Assembly (NCBI RefSeq): GCF_017876595.1
Contig: NZ_JAGIOG010000001.1
Coordinates: forward strand, 930,001-994,000
Reading direction: 5' to 3'
Source: Aeromicrobium fastidiosum
GTDB taxonomy: Bacteria > Actinomycetota > Actinomycetes > Propionibacteriales > Nocardioidaceae
DNA length: 64,000 nt
Shown one piece after another: positions 8,931-17,710 of this stretch. The position numbers and the translations under genes were made by a program. The notes beneath the pieces are model-generated. The model saw only the letters and a list, made by a program, of their open reading frames with translations, was not told the origin of the DNA and did no database searches. Within the stretch, counting starts at the first letter, position 1; each line of letters begins with the position of its first letter.

Positions 8931-9043
8931 ATCATGGGTTCGGGGCCCTCGGGGTCATGGATTGGTCGATCGTCGAGAAACTTCTGCGAAGGATCTCCGA
9001 GCCTGTCTTCACGGGCGGACCCGGCTGCTCCTACGCTGGCGAG

Positions 9044-10462
9044 ATGAGTGCACGCGAGGGAGTCAGCTTTCCGTCCGACAGCTCGACATCGGCGGCACGC
9101 ACCGTCATGGCCGACGCGCTCCGCAAGGCCGATCCGGTCGGGTCCCGGGCGATCGAGAACGAGACCAACTGGCGACGCAACTACCTCGCGCACTTCCGCC
9201 GCGCGGTCGAGGCAGGGGTCGGCGAGGCGACCGCCGCGCACCGCATCGCGGCCGACGGGCTGCGCAGCGCTCACGACCTGATGCGGTTCGGCGACCTCCC
9301 GCTCGACGAGGCGATCACCGGCAGCGCTCTCACGCAGGCGTTCGGCACGCGCACGGTCGAGGGCGCTGGCGACCCGGAGACCGAGCTGTCGATCCCGTAC
9401 CGCGGCGAGCGGCTCAGTGGACGGGCCCTGGTCGAGCAGCTCGACCGGTGGGTCGCCGCCGGCGTCATCACCGCATCGGCGTCGCAGGCCGTGCAGACCG
9501 TGCAGGACAACCCCGACTGGCTGCGGCTCGACGGCGACACCGTCGTCGTCCTCGGTGCGGGTGCCGAGATGGGGCCCTACCGGGCGCTGCTGCGCTGGGG
9601 TGCGCAGGTCGTGGCACTCGACCTGCCCCGCGACGACGTGCAGCAGCGGATCCGCGCCCTGGCGGACGAGTCGGCCGGACGCGCGCTGCTGCCGGCGCGC
9701 ATCGTGACCCGCGGCGACGACACGGGGGCCGATCTTCTCACCGAGCTGCCGGGCGTCGCGCAGTGGCTCGAGGGCCTGCCGGGACGGCTCGTGATCGGCA
9801 ACTACTGCTACGCCGACGGCGGCACGCACGTCCGCCTGTCGATGGCGGCAGACGCCCTGGCCGAGCACCTCGTCGACCGGCGCGACGACACCGCGCTGGC
9901 CTTCCTGGCCACCCCCACCGACACGTTCGCCGTCCCGGCCGAGGAGGTGCGGATCGCCAACGACGCCTACGCGTCGCGGTCGCGCCTGATCCGCACCCCG
10001 CTGCGGCTGGCCAGCGGCGGACGTCTGCTGCAGCGGCATTACCCGCCCGGGGCAGACCCCGGCATCTGCGACGCGCTCGTGCCCCAGCAGGGCCCCAACT
10101 ACGCCCTCGCCAAGCGGCTGCAGCGCTGGCGGGCCACGACGTCACGGCAGGCCGGCACCACGGTCTCGCTCAACGTCGCGCCGGCGACGCGCACCCGGTC
10201 GGTCGTCAAGAACAAGGCCCTGGCTGCCGCGTACGCCGGCTCGCACCGCTTCGGCGTCGAGATCTTCGACCCCGCGACGAGCAACACCCTGATGGCGGCG
10301 CTGCTCGTCCACGACCTGCGCGCGGGAGCCTCGCCGCAGGCCGAGCCCTGGCAGGACGAGGCCGTCAACGCTGCGCATGGCGGACTGTGGACCGCGGCCT
10401 ACGACCCGCGCAGCGCCCTCGGCCTGGCCGCCGTCCTCGGCATCGGTGCCCTGCGGAGCTGA
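9044..10462 (+). CDS. Conserved Rossmann-like protein of unknown function
   Basis: I chose the ATG at 9044 (MSAREGVSF), giving 472 residues; the frame is open 50 codons further upstream but without a better start. A nucleotide-binding glycine motif, VVVLGAGAEMG at residues 167-177, is followed by a strand ending in ALDLP, as in Rossmann folds. The C-terminus has several His/Asn-rich conserved-looking stretches (NYCYADGGTHVRLS). I cannot name the family; a dinucleotide-dependent enzyme is plausible. Part of this gene (9798-9970 joined to 10436-10462) is copied almost unchanged at 13640-13845. Confidence 0.8.
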   Translation: MSAREGVSFPSDSSTSAARTVMADALRKADPVGSRAIENETNWRRNYLAHFRRAVEAGVGEATAAHRIAADGLRSAHDLMRFGDLPLDEAITGSALTQAFGTRTVEGAGDPETELSIPYRGERLSGRALVEQLDRWVAAGVITASASQAVQTVQDNPDWLRLDGDTVVVLGAGAEMGPYRALLRWGAQVVALDLPRDDVQQRIRALADESAGRALLPARIVTRGDDTGADLLTELPGVAQWLEGLPGRLVIGNYCYADGGTHVRLSMAADALAEHLVDRRDDTALAFLATPTDTFAVPAEEVRIANDAYASRSRLIRTPLRLASGGRLLQRHYPPGADPGICDALVPQQGPNYALAKRLQRWRATTSRQAGTTVSLNVAPATRTRSVVKNKALAAAYAGSHRFGVEIFDPATSNTLMAALLVHDLRAGASPQAEPWQDEAVNAAHGGLWTAAYDPRSALGLAAVLGIGALRS

Positions 10463-10540
10463 CAGGCCGAGATCGAGACGACTGAATGCGGCGGAGTCAC
10501 CGAACGTGATGCCCGACAGCCCCCCGAGACCTTAGACTCC

Positions 10541-11650
10541 GTGGCTGTGGCTGACACCCGAGCCAGGCTCTGCCTGACCATGATCGTCAAGGACGAGGCC
10601 GGCATCATCGAGCGCTGCCTCGCGGCCGCGGCTCCATGGATCGACGCCTACGCCATCCACGACACCGGCTCGTCCGACGCGACGGCAGACATCGTCTCGT
10701 CGTTCTTCGAACGCCACGGCATACCGGGCGAGGTGACCCACGGCCGCTTCGAGGACTTCGCGCAGGCTCGCAACGAGTCCCTCACGGCAGCGCGCAGCAC
10801 CGCCGCAGCGCACGGTGCCGACTACCTCCTGCTGTGTGACGCCGACATGGAGCTCGTGGTCGAGGACTCGGCCTTCCGCGACTCGCTGACCGCGGACGCG
10901 TACCTTCTCGGCCAGCGATCCAGCGGCCTCCACTACGCCAACGTGAGGCTCGTGCGCGCCGGCGCGACCGCGCAGTACGTCGGCGTCACTCACGAGTACG
11001 TCGACATCGGCTCTGCCCCGCGTCCGGCCCTCGACGGTGCCTGGTTCCGGGACCATGCGGAAGGCTCCAGCCGCGCGGTCAAGTTCGAGCGCGACCTCGC
11101 ACTGCTGGAGCGGGGCCTCCTCGCCGAGCCGGAGAACGCCCGCTACGTCTTCTACCGGGCGCAGACCTTGCGCGACCTCGGCCGGAACCGGGAGGCCGTG
11201 GCCGCCTACGAGCATCGGGCATCCCTGGGGGGCTGGGAGGAGGAGGTCTGGTACTCGCTGCTCCAGACGGCGATGCTGCGCGAGCGACTCGCGGACAGCG
11301 CTCCGGAGGTGCTCGCGGCCTACCTGACGGCGTTCGAACGCCGGCCCGGGCGCGCCGAGACCCTCGTCGAGCTGGCCCGTCACCTGCGCGAGAGTGGCCG
11401 CCACGAGCTGGCGCACGTCTTCGCGACCCGCGCGGTCCAGCTCACAGCGACGGACGACATCCTCTTCGTTGCCCAGGACAACTACGGCTGGCGCGCGCGC
11501 GACGAACTCTCGGTCTCGAGCTACTGGGTGGGCAGGTACGCCGACTCCGCCGCGCTCGCGGAGACCGTACTGGCGGATCCGCAGCTGCCGCCCGACGAGC
11601 GTCCTCGCGTCGAGCAGAACCTCGCCCTGGCAAGCGCAGCCGTAGGATGA
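10541..11650 (+). CDS. Glycosyltransferase family 2-like with TPR-like tail
   Basis: The 369-residue protein starts with a GT-A type domain: LCLTMIVKDEAGIIERCL, IHDTGSSDATADI, then LLCDADMELVV carrying the Asp-x-Asp metal site at about residue 100. The second half is helical with TPR-like repeats (LLAEPENARYVFYRAQTLRDLG), as in SunS-like and related peptide or protein glycosyltransferases. A GTG at 10541 is the annotated start; a second GTG two codons later is equally possible. It overlaps the TPR lipoprotein gene by four bases and is followed by a secreted collagen-like protein rich in Thr, a plausible acceptor; that link is inference. Confidence 0.85.
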   Translation: MAVADTRARLCLTMIVKDEAGIIERCLAAAAPWIDAYAIHDTGSSDATADIVSSFFERHGIPGEVTHGRFEDFAQARNESLTAARSTAAAHGADYLLLCDADMELVVEDSAFRDSLTADAYLLGQRSSGLHYANVRLVRAGATAQYVGVTHEYVDIGSAPRPALDGAWFRDHAEGSSRAVKFERDLALLERGLLAEPENARYVFYRAQTLRDLGRNREAVAAYEHRASLGGWEEEVWYSLLQTAMLRERLADSAPEVLAAYLTAFERRPGRAETLVELARHLRESGRHELAHVFATRAVQLTATDDILFVAQDNYGWRARDELSVSSYWVGRYADSAALAETVLADPQLPPDERPRVEQNLALASAAVG

Positions 11651-12210
11651 CCGGCGTGACCCGTCCTCGGCTTGCCGCTCTCGCGCTGCTCAGCATCCTC
11701 GTCATCAGCGGATGCAGCGGCGGCTCGGACGACGGCCCATCGTCGTCAGGTACGTCCACGGCAAGCCCCTCAGCAGCGGACACCCTGGTGCAGACCGGCC
11801 TCGAGCAGCTCCAGAAGGGCGATGACGCCAAGGCCCAGGCCACGTTCGAGAACGTGCTCGCGCTCGACACCGACAATGTCTACGGCCACTACAACCTCGG
11901 CCTGCTGGCTCAGCGCGCAGGCAACAACACTCTCGCGATCAAGCACTACGACGCGGCGCTGAAGGCGGATCCGGCGTTCTCGTCGGCGCTGTACAACAAG
12001 GCCATCATCCTCGAACCCGATGATCTCGACGCCTCCGTCGAGCTGTACCGGCGAGCCGTTGCCGCGGACCCTGAGCTCGCAGCCGCCCACATGCGACTGG
12101 GCTTCGCGCTCCTGCACCTGGGCAAGAAGGCCGAGGCCGAGAAGCACCTCGCAACCGGCGTGAAGCTGGACCCGTCGATGGTCGACGTCAAGGCTCCGTC
12201 GTACGACTGA
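11647..12210 (+). CDS. TPR-repeat lipoprotein
   Basis: A 187-residue exported lipoprotein: signal peptide with lipobox VISGC (Cys23), a short Ser/Gly/Thr linker, then three to four tetratricopeptide repeats from about residue 50 ([25 protein letters not shown], split here as motif positions 50-74; [34 protein letters not shown]). It should sit on the outer face of the membrane as a protein-interaction scaffold. Its start codon overlaps the stop of the glycosyltransferase gene (ATGA), so the two are translationally coupled. Confidence 0.9.
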   Translation: MTGVTRPRLAALALLSILVISGCSGGSDDGPSSSGTSTASPSAADTLVQTGLEQLQKGDDAKAQATFENVLALDTDNVYGHYNLGLLAQRAGNNTLAIKHYDAALKADPAFSSALYNKAIILEPDDLDASVELYRRAVAADPELAAAHMRLGFALLHLGKKAEAEKHLATGVKLDPSMVDVKAPSYD

Positions 12211-12263
12211 CGATTTTTCGCTACAGGTTTTCCGAATCTGTCACGCTGGGCCTCTCGAGACCA

Positions 12264-12276
12264 TATCTTGATTCCA
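12264..12276 (+). promoter_or_regulatory. -10 box of leaderless collagen-like gene
   Basis: TATCTT (12264-12269) is followed by six bases and then the ATG at 12276, so transcription would start on the A of the start codon. No ribosome site precedes the ATG, consistent with a leaderless mRNA. No clear -35 hexamer is seen. Confidence 0.5.
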
Positions 12277-13391
12277 TGTCGACCTCGCGACCTCGCGCCT
12301 TCGCCGCCCTGTCCATCGCCACGCTCGCTCTGACCTCCGTCGTCGGAACTGCTGGAACAGCCGTCGCGGCTGACACGTCAGACGCCGCCAAGGTCGTTCG
12401 TGCGTGCCTCAAGCTCAAGACGGGCAAGATCCGCATCGTCGACACGAAGACGAGCTGCCGGCGCGGCGAGGCCCGCATCCTCTGGCTGCGTGACAACTAC
12501 CCGACCCAGGGCAAGGACGGCGCTACCGGTGCTGCCGGGCCTGCGGGAGCCACCGGAGCGGCCGGAGCGCCCGGCGCTGCCGGTGCCACCGGCCCCGCGG
12601 GAGCCACTGGTGCGACCGGTGCGACCGGTGCGACCGGAACAGCAGGCGCGAACGGAGCCACCGGCGCGACCGGTGCGACCGGTGCGACCGGTGCGACCGG
12701 TGCGACCGGAACAGCAGGCGCGAACGGAGCCACCGGCGCGACCGGTGCGACCGGAACAGCAGGCGCCACCGGTGCGACCGGTGCGACCGGTGCGACCGGA
12801 ACAGCAGGCGCCACCGGAGCCACCGGTGCCACCGGTGCGACCGGAACAGCAGGCGCGAACGGAGCCACCGGAGCCACCGGCGACATCGGCCCTGCGGGCC
12901 CGACCGGGCCTACGGGAGCAACAGGGGCGACGGGTGCGACGGGTGCGACGGGCGTCAACGGAGTGGCGGGCACCACCGGTGCCACCGGCGCGACGGGAGG
13001 CATCGGACCCATCGGCGCGACCGGACCGACCGGCGCGACCGGCGCCACGGGAGCCACCGGCGCGACCGGCGCCACGGGAGCGACGGGTGCCACCGGAGCC
13101 ACCGGCGGCATCAGCGGCATCTACTACAAGTCCTCCGCCGCATCGGCCGCGTACGGCAGCCTCGACCCGAACGTGGCGACCACCAGCTGCAACGCGGGGG
13201 GAATCGCGATCGGAGGCGGCCTGTCCAGCGGCACCCCCAACACTGTCTCCGCCAGCTATCCCAGCAACGCCAGCGGTACCGCCAGCACGACCTCCCCGTC
13301 GTCATGGACCGTCACCTACTACCCCGACCCCACCGCGACGGCGATCACGGCCTACGCCGTCTGCGCACCCGGAGCGACCCCACCCGTCTGA
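12276..13391 (+). CDS. Secreted collagen-like protein
   Basis: The 371-residue protein has a Sec signal peptide ending at AVAA (about residue 32), an N-terminal module with two cysteines ([16 protein letters not shown] ... TSCRRGE) common before collagen repeats in actinobacterial surface proteins, then a Gly-X-Y domain at about residues 79-282 dominated by GAT triplets, and a C-terminal domain (about 283-371) with conserved-looking [13 protein letters not shown] and AYAVCAPG that may drive trimerisation. No LPxTG or membrane anchor is visible. Thr in the triplets offers O-glycosylation sites and a glycosyltransferase lies just upstream, as in spore or surface collagen-like glycoproteins; glycosylation is inference. 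Confidence 0.93.
   Translation: MSTSRPRAFAALSIATLALTSVVGTAGTAVAADTSDAAKVVRACLKLKTGKIRIVDTKTSCRRGEARILWLRDNYPTQGKDGATGAAGPAGATGAAGAPGAAGATGPAGATGATGATGATGTAGANGATGATGATGATGATGATGTAGANGATGATGATGTAGATGATGATGATGTAGATGATGATGATGTAGANGATGATGDIGPAGPTGPTGATGATGATGATGVNGVAGTTGATGATGGIGPIGATGPTGATGATGATGATGATGATGATGATGGISGIYYKSSAASAAYGSLDPNVATTSCNAGGIAIGGGLSSGTPNTVSASYPSNASGTASTTSPSSWTVTYYPDPTATAITAYAVCAPGATPPV
12510..13112 (+). repeat. Gly-X-Y coding repeat tract
   Basis: About 600 bases made mostly of 9-base GGTGCGACC/GGAGCCACC-like units, with larger duplicated blocks such as the one containing GGAACAGCAGGCGCGAACGG that recurs around 12648, 12708 and 12843. The tract encodes roughly 65-68 collagen triplets and is prone to slippage, so its length may vary between strains. 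It is coding, not a CRISPR or satellite array. Confidence 0.9.
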
Positions 13392-13493
13392 TCAGGCGGT
13401 TCGCCGCCCCCAAAGCTTCGCCATCACGGGCCCCCAGCTGCGCTCGTGGGAGGTACCCCAGCTGCGCTCCCTGGCGATCGGCGGGCGGCGCGG

Positions 13494-13638
13494 GGTCTCA
13501 GTCGACAAAGGTCGCGACCTGGTCGATCGGGGCGCGGGTCGACGTGAACCCGGACGACGGGTGCTCGGAATCGGGGCGGCCGAACGAGATGCCGCAGACC
13601 ACCAGGCGATCGTCGGGCAGCCCCAGCACCTCGCGCAC
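13494..13638 (-). pseudogene. Nitroreductase 3' fragment (relic)
   Basis: About 145 bases copy the 3' end of the nitroreductase gene at 14419-15126, including its stop codon, in the same orientation; by eye there are roughly eight to nine differences. The fragment has no start and joins directly, at 13638/13640, to a fragment of another gene. This 459-base stretch between the collagen-like gene and the cupin gene (13392-13850) holds no intact gene; its first 100 bases carry nothing I recognise. Confidence 0.8.
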
Positions 13639-13639
13639 A

Positions 13640-13845
13640 GCAACTACTGCTGCGCCGACGGCGGCACGCACGTCCGCCTGTCGATGGCGGCCGACGCCCT
13701 GGCCGAGCACCTCGTCGACCGTCGCGACGACACCGCGCTGGCCTTCCTGGCCACCCCCACCGACACGTTCGCCGTCCCGGCCGAGGAGGTGCGGATCGCC
13801 AACGACGCCTACTCCTCGCTCGGCATCGGTGCCCTGCGCAGCTGA
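13640..13845 (+). pseudogene. Internally deleted copy of the 9044-10462 gene
   Basis: Bases 13640-13812 match 9798-9970 with only three differences by eye, and 13819-13845 match the gene's 3' end 10436-10462 including the stop; about 465 bases between are missing. The reading frame of the parent is kept through the copied part (NYCCADGGTHVRLS ... LGIGALRS), but there is no start codon of its own. It is a recent fragment, joined to the nitroreductase relic. Confidence 0.85.
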
Positions 13846-13850
13846 TCAGC

Positions 13851-14249
13851 TCACACGTCGCACGGCCCCTGGGGTGCGTCGCAGAAGTCGATCGCGAAGG
13901 GCTTGTTGACGATGAACAAGAAGGTGACGCTCTCGGTGGGAGTCGCGCCGTGCTGCATCTTCCCTCCCTCGGGGAACCAGACGAACGACCCGGGCCCGTA
14001 CTCGCCGTCATGCGTCATGAGGATGCCCTCCAGGACGTAGATGCCGTGGGCGCAGGGGTGCGTGTGCCACGTGGTCACGTGACCGGCCGGGTAGACGATC
14101 TTGATGACCGACATGCCGGTGTCCGGATCGTCGATGAGCGGGAGCACGTCGAGCTCGACGCCGAGCTCGGGGATCGGCAGCTTTCCCCACGGAGCGCTCG
14201 TGGTGTCGACCACCTGCAGCTGGGTGACCGGAGTGGTTGTGGTGGTCAT
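13851..14249 (-). CDS. Cupin-domain protein
   Basis: A 132-residue single-cupin protein with the metal-binding motif around HTHPCAHGIYVLEG (residues about 61-74) and the second cupin motif FPEGGKMQHGA. It probably binds a metal and either a small carboxylic acid or acts as a small dioxygenase/isomerase; no substrate can be named. GAAGGGA precedes the ATG at 14249. The 169 bases separating it from the nitroreductase gene on the same strand could hold its own promoter. Confidence 0.88.
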   Translation of the reverse strand: MTTTTTPVTQLQVVDTTSAPWGKLPIPELGVELDVLPLIDDPDTGMSVIKIVYPAGHVTTWHTHPCAHGIYVLEGILMTHDGEYGPGSFVWFPEGGKMQHGATPTESVTFLFIVNKPFAIDFCDAPQGPCDV

Positions 14250-14418
14250 GACAGTCCCTTCGACGACTCCGGCACCGTGCGCGCCGACTCATGGGTCCAG
14301 CATCGGCGTCGCGCATTTCCTGACGATGTCGAACGATGTGTCACTGGGGCGACGAATCGTGACGTCCGTGTTTCGCAGCGGATCGGACTCCGAGGTGACC
14401 CCGATCTGCTGAGCGGTC

Positions 14419-15126
14419 TCAGTCGACGAACGTCGCGACCTGGTCGATCGGGGCGCGGGTGGACGTGAACCCGGCCGACGGGTGGTCGAGGTCGGGGCGG
14501 CCGAACGAGATGCCGCAGACCACCAGGCGATCGTCGGGCAGCCCCAGCACCTCGCGCACCGCGGGCGTGACCTGCGCGATCGCGGCCTGTGCGCACGTGC
14601 CGAGCCCCAGCGCCTGGGCCGCGAGCATGAACGAGTTGACGTAGAGGCCGCAGTCGATCGCGCCGTAGACCCCGAGATCGGCGTCGGTCGTGACGATCGC
14701 GACGTGCGGTGCCCCGAAGAACTCGAAGTTGCGCAGCATCTGGGCCGCCGAGGCGTCGCGGTCGCCGCGCTCCACGCCGACCGCACCGTACAGCTGCCAG
14801 CCGACCTCCTTGCGACGCTCGTCGTAGACGCCGGTGTATGCCGCCGGGAACGGGAAGTCGGACGGAGCGGGCTGGCCGAACATCGCGATGACGTTGTCGA
14901 CCGCGGCCTTCGACAGCGACTCACGGGCCTCACCCGACACGATGTGCACCTGCCACGGCTGCGTGTTGCACCACGACGCGGTGTGCTGCGCAGCACCAAG
15001 CAGCTGCTCGATCGTCGCGCGGGGCACCTCGTCGGGCAGGTAGCCGCGGCAGCTACGGCGGCCGGTCAGGAGTCTGTCGAGCGTCTCGAAGTCGTGCTGG
15101 CCGGTCATGTCGTCTCCCATGGTCAT
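14419..15126 (-). CDS. Nitroreductase family protein
   Basis: The 235-residue FMN-binding nitroreductase-fold protein has RRSCRGYLPDEV and the TASWCNTQPWQVHIVSG segment typical of the family's FMN and substrate site, and a C-terminal GLPDDRLVVCGISFG. It should use NAD(P)H to reduce nitro-aromatics, quinones or enones. A start six codons later (MTGQHDFETL) is also possible. Its upstream end overlaps the enoyl-CoA hydratase gene by four bases, so both are co-transcribed. Its 3' end is duplicated at 13494-13638. Confidence 0.9.
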   Translation of the reverse strand: MTMGDDMTGQHDFETLDRLLTGRRSCRGYLPDEVPRATIEQLLGAAQHTASWCNTQPWQVHIVSGEARESLSKAAVDNVIAMFGQPAPSDFPFPAAYTGVYDERRKEVGWQLYGAVGVERGDRDASAAQMLRNFEFFGAPHVAIVTTDADLGVYGAIDCGLYVNSFMLAAQALGLGTCAQAAIAQVTPAVREVLGLPDDRLVVCGISFGRPDLDHPSAGFTSTRAPIDQVATFVD

Positions 15127-15878
15127 CGCCCCTCGAAGACGGGCCGGCGCTTGCCCATGAAGGCACTCGTGCCCTCGGCGAAGTCGGCGGTGTCGAACAG
15201 CTGGACCTGCAGGTCGCGCTCGCGGTCGAGGGTGTCGTCGAGGTGCCCGAGCGTCGCGGCGGTGATCGCGGTCTTCGTCGCCCGGTAGGCCGCTCCCGCG
15301 CCCTGCGCCAGACGGTCGACGAGCTGCTCGACCTCGGCGGCGAAATCGTCATCGGGCACCGCACGGTGGATCAGCCCGCTCTCCGCGGCCCCGGACGCAG
15401 AGAGCCGCTCGCCGAGCAGCGCCATCGCCGAGGCGCGGGCCCGTCCGATCGAGGCGGCGACGACCGCGGTCGCGCCGCCATCGGGCATCAGGCCGATGTT
15501 CGTGAACGGCAGCAGGAAGTAGGCCGACTCGCGGGCGATCGTGATGTCGGCGGCCAGGGCGACCGAGCAACCGAGCCCCGCTGCCGGCCCGTTGACCGCT
15601 GCGACCACGGGAACGGGTGCGGAGACGATCGCCCGGGTCAGGGCGTTGGCCAGGTCCATCGGTTCGGTGCCGCTGATGGGTCCGTCCAGGCGTGCACCGG
15701 TCGAGAACGCCCGCCCGGCACCCGTGAGCACGATGACCCGCGTCGTGCCGGGAGCCCTCTCCACGGCATCGGTCGCGGTGGCCACCATGTCGCCGGTCAA
15801 ACCGTTGAGCCGGTCGGGATCGTTCCACGTGATGGTGCGGACGGCACCGACGTCATCGACCAGCACGGGTGCGTTCAT
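15123..15878 (-). CDS. Enoyl-CoA hydratase/isomerase family protein
   Basis: A 251-residue crotonase-fold protein: oxyanion-hole segments LTGAGRAFSTGARLDG and NGPAAGLGCSVALAADITIA, and GLMPDGGATAVV where an acidic catalytic residue is expected (Asp rather than Glu). It likely hydrates or isomerises an acyl-CoA double bond. It is the first gene of a pair with the nitroreductase, four bases overlapping, and is divergent from the SDR at 15936 with 57 bases between. Confidence 0.9.
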   Translation of the reverse strand: MNAPVLVDDVGAVRTITWNDPDRLNGLTGDMVATATDAVERAPGTTRVIVLTGAGRAFSTGARLDGPISGTEPMDLANALTRAIVSAPVPVVAAVNGPAAGLGCSVALAADITIARESAYFLLPFTNIGLMPDGGATAVVAASIGRARASAMALLGERLSASGAAESGLIHRAVPDDDFAAEVEQLVDRLAQGAGAAYRATKTAITAATLGHLDDTLDRERDLQVQLFDTADFAEGTSAFMGKRRPVFEGR

Positions 15879-15935
15879 GTCGTCAGACTAGGCGACCCCT
15901 GGCCACCGTGACAGTGGTGGTGGCAAGATCGGCAC

Positions 15936-16793
15936 ATGTCACTCGCGGGAAAGACCATCATCATGTCCGGCGGCAGCCGCGGGATCGGCGAGGCCATCGC
16001 GGTGCGCGCCGCCCGCGACGGGGCCAACGTCGCCCTGCTGGCCAAGACCACGGAGCCGCACCCGGCGCTGCCCGGCACGATCCACACCGCCGCCGCGGCC
16101 ATCGAGGCCGCCGGAGGGCACGCACTGCCGCTCGTCGGCGACATCCGCGACGACGCCTTCGTCCTCGACGCTGTCGCGCGGACGGCCGAGGCCTTCGGCG
16201 GCATCGACATCGTGGTCAACAACGCCTCGGCGATCGATCTGTCGAGCACCCGCGACGTGACCATGAAGAAGTACGACCTCATGAACGACATCAACTCTCG
16301 CGGCTCGTTCCTGCTCGCCAAGTCGTGCATCGACCACCTGGCAGCAGCCGACAACCCGCACGTCCTGACCCTGTCTCCGCCCATCTCCCTCGACCCGAAG
16401 TGGTTCAAGACGGCGACGGCCTACACGATCGCGAAGTTCGGGATGAGCCTCGTGACGCTCGGCCTGAGCGAGGAGCTGCGCGAGCTCGGCATCGCCGCCA
16501 ACTCGCTGTGGCCCCGCACGGCGATCGACACCGCCGCGGTGCGCAACGTCGTCGGTGCCGGTCTCACGACGCACTCCCGCACGCCGGCGATCATGGCCGA
16601 CGCCGCCTACGAGATCCTCGTCCGTCCGAGCCGCGAGTGCACCGGCAACTTCTTCATCGACGATGACGTGCTCGAGGAGGCGGGGGTCACCGACTTCTCG
16701 ATCTACCTCAACGGCGGCGAGGAGTCCGAGCTCGCGCTCGACTTCTGGGTCGAGCCGAAGGGTCCGCACGACCCGACCCTTTCGCTGCACTGA
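15936..16793 (+). CDS. SDR oxidoreductase (HSDL2-like)
   Basis: The 285-residue protein has SGGSRGIGEAIA at residues 11-22, NNASAIDLSSTRDV, and YTIAKFGMS for the catalytic Tyr/Lys pair; the LSPPISLDPKWF stretch is typical of hydroxysteroid-dehydrogenase-like protein 2 (HSDL2) relatives. These act on acyl or steroid-like substrates; the actual substrate is unknown. It is followed 23 bases later by a VOC protein gene on the same strand. Confidence 0.9.
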   Translation: MSLAGKTIIMSGGSRGIGEAIAVRAARDGANVALLAKTTEPHPALPGTIHTAAAAIEAAGGHALPLVGDIRDDAFVLDAVARTAEAFGGIDIVVNNASAIDLSSTRDVTMKKYDLMNDINSRGSFLLAKSCIDHLAAADNPHVLTLSPPISLDPKWFKTATAYTIAKFGMSLVTLGLSEELRELGIAANSLWPRTAIDTAAVRNVVGAGLTTHSRTPAIMADAAYEILVRPSRECTGNFFIDDDVLEEAGVTDFSIYLNGGEESELALDFWVEPKGPHDPTLSLH

Positions 16794-16816
16794 CGATCGC
16801 TGGTAGACCGGTCGGC

Positions 16817-17290
16817 ATGAGCAGCCACATCACGGTCACCCCGTTCCTCTGGTTCGACGCCGACGCCGAGCAGGCGATCGAGCGCTACCTGTCGATCTTC
16901 GACACCGCCGAGCTGCTGAGCGAGCAGCGCAACCCTGACGGTTCGCTGTTCGTCGGCGAGATCAGCCTGCAGGGGCAACGGCTCACGCTGCTCAACGGCG
17001 GACCGCACTTCACGCTCACCGAGGCGTTCTCGCTGTCGGTCAGCGTCGAGACGCAGGAAGAGGTCGACGAGATCTCGGACGCCCTGATCGCCGGAGGCGG
17101 ACATCAGTCGCAGTGCGGCTGGCTCGTCGACGCCTTCGGGCTCAGCTGGCAGATCGTCCCGACGACCCTTCACCGCCTGCTGGGCGACCCCGACCGCGAG
17201 GCCGCCGGACGGGCGCAGGCCGCCATGATGACGATGCAGCGGTTGAGCATCCAGGGTCTCGAGGATGCCTTCGCAGCCCGGAAGGACTAG
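16817..17290 (+). CDS. VOC superfamily protein (PhnB-like)
   Basis: A 157-residue glyoxalase/VOC-fold protein of the PhnB or 3-demethylubiquinone-methyltransferase-like type: ITVTPFLWFDADAEQAIERY at the N-terminus, a GEISLQGQRLTLLNGGPHF strand pair and CGWLVDAFGLSWQIVP. These small proteins often lack known activity; metal-ligand His and Glu positions are only partly kept. It sits right after the HSDL2-like SDR and may share its transcript. Confidence 0.88.
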   Translation: MSSHITVTPFLWFDADAEQAIERYLSIFDTAELLSEQRNPDGSLFVGEISLQGQRLTLLNGGPHFTLTEAFSLSVSVETQEEVDEISDALIAGGGHQSQCGWLVDAFGLSWQIVPTTLHRLLGDPDREAAGRAQAAMMTMQRLSIQGLEDAFAARKD

Positions 17291-17385
17291 TCCGTTCGGA
17301 TCAAATCTGCACGACGCGCGCCGAATCCGCCCGCATGACGCGATCCCCTCGTAACGTCGATGGCGAGGGGAAGGTTTCACACAGC

Positions 17386-17706
17386 ATGAGCGTCTACCTG
17401 TTCGACATGGGCGGCCAGCCGGTCGCCTTCCGTCGCACCTGGTCCGATCCGCACGTCTTCGATCTCGAGGGGCACCGCATCGGGTGTCTGCCGTGGGAGG
17501 ACAACGACGTCGTCGACCTCGACGGCCGCTACCTCGGCACCGTCGTCGACGACCGCCTCGTCCGCCGCAATGACTGGTGCGAGCGCCAGTGCTCCCGCAT
17601 CCCGGACGATCCCGGCCCCGCCGAGCCCACGGGCAGCCCGTTGACGCCGCATCACTTCCCGAACTGCTTCGCCTACGAGGACGTCCTGGTCCACCACCAC
17701 GCGTGA
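17386..17706 (+). CDS. Small 4-fold beta-flower-like protein
   Basis: The ATG at 17386 follows GAGGGGAAGG and gives 106 residues. The sequence shows repeated short strands with an Asp-Leu-(Glu/Asp)-Gly-(His/Arg) pattern (FDLEGHRIGCL, VDLDGRYLGTVVDDRLVRR), as in proteins annotated as 4-fold beta flower. Function is unknown. It converges with the OsmC gene, only four bases apart. Confidence 0.75.
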   Translation: MSVYLFDMGGQPVAFRRTWSDPHVFDLEGHRIGCLPWEDNDVVDLDGRYLGTVVDDRLVRRNDWCERQCSRIPDDPGPAEPTGSPLTPHHFPNCFAYEDVLVHHHA

Positions 17707-17710
17707 GCGG

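Noticed and set aside
12510..13112. Possible CRISPR or satellite array
   Set aside because: The repeat unit is nine bases, in frame and encodes Gly-X-Y triplets within a signal-peptide protein; no spacers.
12400..13845. Long frame of 481 codons over the collagen-like gene and relic
   Set aside because: It reads the collagen repeat in the wrong frame (Pro/Arg-rich); only its end coincides with the real gene fragment at 13640-13845.
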